Part shown: positions 32,774-35,938 of the stretch, piece after piece
How positions within the stretch are numbered: the first letter of the stretch is position 1
Layout of the letters: every line of letters begins with the position of its first letter
Assembly: GCF_934643405.1 (NCBI RefSeq)
Contig: NZ_CAKUCL010000048.1
Location: forward strand, 1 to 35,938
Direction of reading: 5' to 3'
DNA from: an uncultured Actinoplanes sp.
Lineage (GTDB): Bacteria > Actinomycetota > Actinomycetes > Mycobacteriales > Micromonosporaceae
Length of the DNA: 35,938 nucleotides
Made by a program: the position numbers and the translations under genes
The notes under the pieces: generated by a model
Databases searched by the model: none
Seen by the model: only the letters and a program-made list of their open reading frames with translations
What the model was told of the DNA's origin: nothing

Positions 32774-34132
32774 GTGAAACCGCAGCGCATCGTTGTTGTA
32801 GGAGCAGGCCACGTCGGACTGTACGCGGCCCTGCGCCTGTCCAAGAAGCTCAACCGGCGCCGGGCCGAGGTGGTCGTCGTCGACCCCCAACCGCACATGA
32901 CGTACCAGCCCTTTCTTCCCGAGGCCGCGGCCGGCAACATCGAGCCCCGCCACTCGGTAGTCCCGCTGCGCCGGGCGCTGAAGAAGTGCCGGATCGTCTC
33001 GGGCGAGGTCACCCGGATCGAGCACACGCGCAAGACGGTCACGATTCAGCCGATCGACGGTCCCTCCACCGAGATGGAGTACGACCACATCATCGTGGCG
33101 CCCGGCTCCGTGTCGCGGACGCTGCCCATTCCCGGGCTGCGCGAGCACGGCATCGGGTTCAAGACCATCGGCGAGGCCATCTACCTGCGCAACCACATCC
33201 TGGACCGGCTCGACGTCGCGGCGGTCACCCCTGATCCGGCGGTGCGCAAGGCATCGCTGACCTTCGTGTTCGTCGGCGGCGGCTTCGCCGGCATCGAGGC
33301 GCTCGCCGAGATGGAAGACATCGTCCGCGAGGCGCTGCACTACTACCCCGACCTGAAGCAGGAGGAGGTCCGTTTCGTCCTCGTCGAGGCGACCAACCGG
33401 ATCCTTCCCGAGGTCGGCGCGAAGATGGGCGCGTACGCCGCCCGGGAGCTCGCCAAGCGCGGCATCGACCTGCGCCTGGACACCCGGCTCGAGTCCTGCG
33501 TCGACGGCGAGATCGTGCTCTCCGACGGCGACCGGTTCCAGGCCGAAACCGTTGTCTGGACGGCCGGCGTGAAGCCGTCGCCCATGCTCGACCGCACCGA
33601 CCTGCCGCGCGGCCCGCGCGGGCACGTCACCTGCCTGCCCACGCTCCAGGTGGTCGACGGCGACCGGGTGCTCGACGGCGCGTGGAGCGCCGGCGACTCC
33701 GCCCAGGTGCCCGACCTGACCAACCCGGGCGCGTACTGCACGCCGAACGCGCAGCACGCGGTGCGCCAGGCGCGGGTGCTCGCCGACAACATCCGGCAGG
33801 TCATCCTCGGGGGTGAGCCGAAGGAGTACCGGCACAAGTACGTCGGCAGCGTCGCCGGCCTGGGCCTCTACAAGGGCGTGGCGCACGTGTACGGCATCAA
33901 GGTCAAGGGCCTGCCGGCGTGGTTCATGCACCGCACGTACCACATGAGCCGCATCCCGTCGTTCAACCGGAAGGTCCGGGTTGTCGCGGACTGGACGCTG
34001 GGTTTCATGCTGCGGCGCGAGACCGTGGCCCTGGGACAGCTGCACGCTCCGCGGGACGAGTTCACGCATGTGACTCCGCCGGTGGATCTGCCCGAAGGGC
34101 GTCAGACGGTAGGCGCGGGGACGAGGGGTTAG
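32774..34132 (+). CDS. ndh: type II NADH:quinone dehydrogenase
   Basis: NDH-2 passes electrons from NADH to menaquinone without pumping protons, at the inner face of the membrane. The 452-residue enzyme has FAD-binding GAGHVG (10-15), the quinone/FAD region YQPFLPEAAAGNIEP, NADH-binding GGGFAG (168-173), and the C-terminal AGDSAQVPD. The C-terminal part (YVGSVAGLGLYKG and the following amphipathic, basic region) fits peripheral membrane attachment, as in mycobacterial Ndh. GTG 32774 follows GGATGA. A TTGACA at 32706-32711 may be its -35, but no convincing -10 is seen. A tRNA gene follows 60 bp after the stop. Confidence 0.92.
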   Translation: MKPQRIVVVGAGHVGLYAALRLSKKLNRRRAEVVVVDPQPHMTYQPFLPEAAAGNIEPRHSVVPLRRALKKCRIVSGEVTRIEHTRKTVTIQPIDGPSTEMEYDHIIVAPGSVSRTLPIPGLREHGIGFKTIGEAIYLRNHILDRLDVAAVTPDPAVRKASLTFVFVGGGFAGIEALAEMEDIVREALHYYPDLKQEEVRFVLVEATNRILPEVGAKMGAYAARELAKRGIDLRLDTRLESCVDGEIVLSDGDRFQAETVVWTAGVKPSPMLDRTDLPRGPRGHVTCLPTLQVVDGDRVLDGAWSAGDSAQVPDLTNPGAYCTPNAQHAVRQARVLADNIRQVILGGEPKEYRHKYVGSVAGLGLYKGVAHVYGIKVKGLPAWFMHRTYHMSRIPSFNRKVRVVADWTLGFMLRRETVALGQLHAPRDEFTHVTPPVDLPEGRQTVGAGTRG

Positions 34133-34145
34133 CCCTCACGCCTGA

Positions 34146-34175
34146 TTCCACAGCCCGGGCGGCAACCGATACGGT
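34146..34175 (+). promoter_or_regulatory. candidate tRNA-Leu promoter
   Basis: TTCCAC (34146-34151), an 18-bp spacer and TACGGT (34170-34175) lie upstream of the tRNA, which would give a leader of about 11 bases. The -35 match is partial, so this is tentative. Confidence 0.3.
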
Positions 34176-34192
34176 GTGTGCGTAAATCTCCC

Positions 34193-34276
34193 GCCCGGGT
34201 GGTGGAACGGCAGACACGGCCGCCTTAAAAGCGGCTGCCTCAAGCAGGCGTGCGGGTTCGAGACCCGCCCCGGGCA
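34193..34276 (+). tRNA. bldA: tRNA-Leu with anticodon UAA (bldA-type)
   Basis: The 84-base gene folds fully: acceptor GCCCGGG with CCCGGGC, anticodon stem GCCGC/GCGGC around loop CTTAAAA (anticodon TAA), a long class II variable arm (TGCCT...AGGCG), T-stem GCGGG/CCCGC with loop TTCGAGA, and discriminator A34276. The CCA end is not encoded. It reads UUA and, by wobble, UUG. In Streptomyces this tRNA is BldA, which controls development and secondary metabolism because TTA codons are rare. By eye I found no in-frame TTA in any gene of this window. The bldA symbol is by functional analogy; whether it is regulatory here is not known. Confidence 0.95.
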
Positions 34277-34315
34277 CTGAGTTAGCCGCGCTCGATCGCG
34301 CGTGCGCCGCTGGAA

Positions 34316-34348
34316 GTTGATGAGTTCGGGCAGCCCGAACTCATCAAC
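34316..34348. terminator. 33-bp near-perfect palindrome between tRNA-Leu and the ABC permease, probable bidirectional terminator
   Basis: GTTGATGAGTTCGGGC (34316-34331) and GCCCGAACTCATCAAC (34333-34348) are exact complements around a single A; in practice a stem of about 14 pairs with a five-base loop would form. It lies 40 bases beyond the tRNA and 23 bases beyond the permease stop on the other strand, between convergent units. No T run follows on either side. Confidence 0.6.
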
Positions 34349-34370
34349 GCGGCAACGCGCTCCTCGCTGA

Positions 34371-35135
34371 TCAACCCAATTTGCGTCGGTAGGCCAGCAT
34401 GGCGAAGCCGTAAGCGACCACTAGGACGCCGCAGCACCAGGCCAGAGCGGTCCAGATGTCGGTGCCTACGGGGGTTTGCTCCCAGAGGGCTCGGATGGTG
34501 TTGACGATGGAAGTCACGGGCTGGTTTTCGGCGAAGATTCGTACCGGGGTGGGCATGGTGGTGGTGGGGACGAAGGCCGAGCTGATGAACGGCAGGAAGA
34601 TGATCGGGTAGGAGAAGGCGGAGGCGCCGTCCACCGACGAGGCGGAGAGGCCGGCTGTCACCGCCATCCAGGTCAGGGCCAGGGTGAAGAGGGCCAGGAT
34701 GCCGGCCACGGCCAGCCAGGACAGGACGCCGGCCGAGGTGCGGAAGCCGATGGCCACGCCCACCAGGATGATGATCACAGCCGAGAGCGCGTTGGAGACC
34801 AGCGACGTCAGGACGTGGCCCCAGAGGACCGACGAGCGGGCTATCGGCATCGAGTTGAAGCGCTCGAAGATGCCGCCCTGGAGGTCGTTGAACAGCCGGA
34901 ACCCGGTGTAGGAGATGCCGCTGGCGATCGCGATGAGCAGGACGCCGGGCATCAGGTAGTTGGTGTAGTTGTCGGTGCCGGTCTGGATGGCGCCGCCGAA
35001 GACGTATCGGAACAGCAGCAGGAACGCGATCGGCATGATCGTGACCGTGATGATCGTGTCCATGCTGCGGGTGATGTGCCGCATCGTGCGCCCGAGCATC
35101 ACGGTGGTGTCGCCGAAGAAGTGAGTGGTGGTCAT
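34371..35135 (-). CDS. DrrB-like ABC-2 exporter permease
   Basis: The 254-residue protein has about six membrane segments and the DrrB/ABC-2 pattern: MRHITRSMDTIITVTIMP at the start, LLLFRYVFGG, IFERFNSMPIARSS (the ATPase-contact loop), and IIFLPFISSAFVPTTTMP near the end. The ATG at 35135 overlaps the ATPase stop (ATGA), supporting it over the longer open frame, which would only translate the ATPase gene in another frame. With the ATPase at 35132-35905 it forms a two-component exporter of the daunorubicin-resistance type. The substrate is unknown. Confidence 0.9.
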   Translation of the reverse strand: MTTTHFFGDTTVMLGRTMRHITRSMDTIITVTIMPIAFLLLFRYVFGGAIQTGTDNYTNYLMPGVLLIAIASGISYTGFRLFNDLQGGIFERFNSMPIARSSVLWGHVLTSLVSNALSAVIIILVGVAIGFRTSAGVLSWLAVAGILALFTLALTWMAVTAGLSASSVDGASAFSYPIIFLPFISSAFVPTTTMPTPVRIFAENQPVTSIVNTIRALWEQTPVGTDIWTALAWCCGVLVVAYGFAMLAYRRKLG

Positions 35136-35905
35136 CGCTGCTGCTCCTTGTCGGTGCCGACGATCGCCAGGAAGATCTCCTCGAGGGTGGGCTGCCGTTC
35201 CACGTACTCGACCTTCGCGGCCGGGAGCAGTCCCCTCAGTTCGGCCAGGGTGCCGGAGACGATGATCGTGCCCTGGTGCAGGATCGCGATCCGGTCGGCC
35301 AGCTTCTCCGCCTCGTCCAGGTACTGCGTGGTGAGCAGGACGGTGGTGCCGCTCCCGGCGAGGTCCTGGATCACCTTCCACACCTCGATGCGCGCCTCCG
35401 GGTCCAGGCCGGTCGTGGGCTCGTCGAGGAAGATGATCGACGGGTCGCCGATGAGGCCCATGGCGATGTCGAGCCGCCGGCGCATGCCGCCCGAGTAGGT
35501 CGCGACGCGGCGCCCGCCCGCGTCCGCGAGGCCGAACCGTTCGAGCAGGTCGTCCGCGACCCGGCGCGGGTTCGCGACCCGCCGCAGCTTGGCGATCATG
35601 ACGAGGTTCTCCCGGCCGGTGAGGATCTCGTCGACCGCCGCGAACTGCCCGGTCAGGCTGATCGACTCGCGCACCCGGCCGGCCTCGGCGACGACGTCGA
35701 ACCCGTTGACGGTGGCGGCGCCGTCGTCCGGCTTCAGCAGGGTGGCGAGGATCCGTACGGTCGTGGTCTTGCCGGCGCCGTTCGACCCCAGCAGCGCGAA
35801 GATGCTGCCGCGCGCGACGTCGAAGTCCACGCCCTTGAGCACGGACACCTGCTGATAGGCCTTGCGCAACCCGCGGACGCGGATCGCGGCGTCTGTCGCT
35901 TCCAT
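35132..35905 (-). CDS. DrrA-like ABC exporter ATP-binding protein
   Basis: This 257-residue ABC ATPase has Walker A GSNGAGKTT (40-48), Q-loop SISLTGQFAAVDE, signature YSGGMRRR (137-144), Walker B FLDEPTTGLD (159-168) and TQYLDEAEKLADRI, all typical of the DrrA subfamily. It lacks the longer C-terminal part of many DrrA proteins, ending soon after the ERQPTLEEIFLAI motif. ATG 35905 follows GGGAGAC. The promoter would lie in the last 33 bases or beyond the window. It is translationally coupled to the permease gene. Confidence 0.93.
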   Translation of the reverse strand: MEATDAAIRVRGLRKAYQQVSVLKGVDFDVARGSIFALLGSNGAGKTTTVRILATLLKPDDGAATVNGFDVVAEAGRVRESISLTGQFAAVDEILTGRENLVMIAKLRRVANPRRVADDLLERFGLADAGGRRVATYSGGMRRRLDIAMGLIGDPSIIFLDEPTTGLDPEARIEVWKVIQDLAGSGTTVLLTTQYLDEAEKLADRIAILHQGTIIVSGTLAELRGLLPAAKVEYVERQPTLEEIFLAIVGTDKEQQR

Positions 35906-35938
35906 GGCTTTTGTCTCCCGTGATGAGGACAGAGGGGG

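Noticed and set aside
34371..35381. Long version of the DrrB-like permease (336 codons)
   Set aside because: The first 82 codons only read the ATPase gene in another frame; ATG 35135 overlaps the ATPase stop as ATGA.

Overview
The window is about 36 kb of GC-rich actinobacterial chromosome. The gene set points to a Micromonosporaceae-like organism (Actinoplanes or a relative), although the genus is inferred from gene style and not proven. The evidence is very high GC, many GTG starts, 4-bp ATGA/GTGA stop-start overlaps, an actinobacterial ArgA-type N-acetylglutamate synthase, a full-length MazG with the actinobacterial N-terminal extension, DUF501, an ECF41 sigma factor and a tRNA-Leu(UAA) of the bldA type. 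Much of the content (ppc, mfd, SurA-like lipoprotein, mazG, eno, divIC, DUF501, ppx/gppA, ndh) resembles a known Streptomyces neighbourhood, recalled from memory and not searched. No phage, insertion sequence, plasmid gene or Cas gene is visible.

Layout. 1-958: 3' part of a GH26-like glycosidase. 975-1883: membrane protein. 1923-4676: FMN reductase diverging from an oxidoreductase translationally coupled to an ECF41 sigma factor. 4681-8081 (minus): four overlapping genes for two ABC exporters. 8388-11183 (minus): phosphoenolpyruvate carboxylase. 11433-19471 (plus): mfd, a zinc-finger rhomboid protease, a SurA-like lipoprotein, mazG and a DUF885 protein. 19475-21138 (minus): a lipoprotein and a PilZ protein. 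21236-25192 (plus): eno, divIC, DUF501, argA and ppx/gppA. 25263-26599: leaderless PadR regulator plus a HAAS-type membrane protein. 26780-28457: proline-rich membrane protein and a family 5 uracil-DNA glycosylase. 28501-32675: five-gene MoxR/DUF58/DUF4129 operon. 32774-34132: type II NADH dehydrogenase, followed by tRNA-Leu(UAA). 34371-35905 (minus): DrrAB-like ABC exporter.

The most unusual structure is a dispersed family of hairpin elements, each exactly 39 bp, with GTGGGGA / TCCCCAC ends. Seven copies lie at three sites: two behind ppc, one behind the rhomboid gene and four in tandem behind the PilZ gene. Tandem copies repeat every 60-61 bp with related spacers. The eighth stem pair changes in a compensatory way between copies (G-C, C-G, T-A), which suggests selection on a folded structure. 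All three sites begin 6-18 bp beyond a stop codon. I know of no named family that matches.

Other points of regulatory interest are a perfect 6-4-6 palindrome over the -10 box of the leaderless padR promoter, a hairpin that would enclose the rhomboid ribosome binding site, and the tRNA-Leu(UAA) in a window in which I found no in-frame TTA leucine codon.
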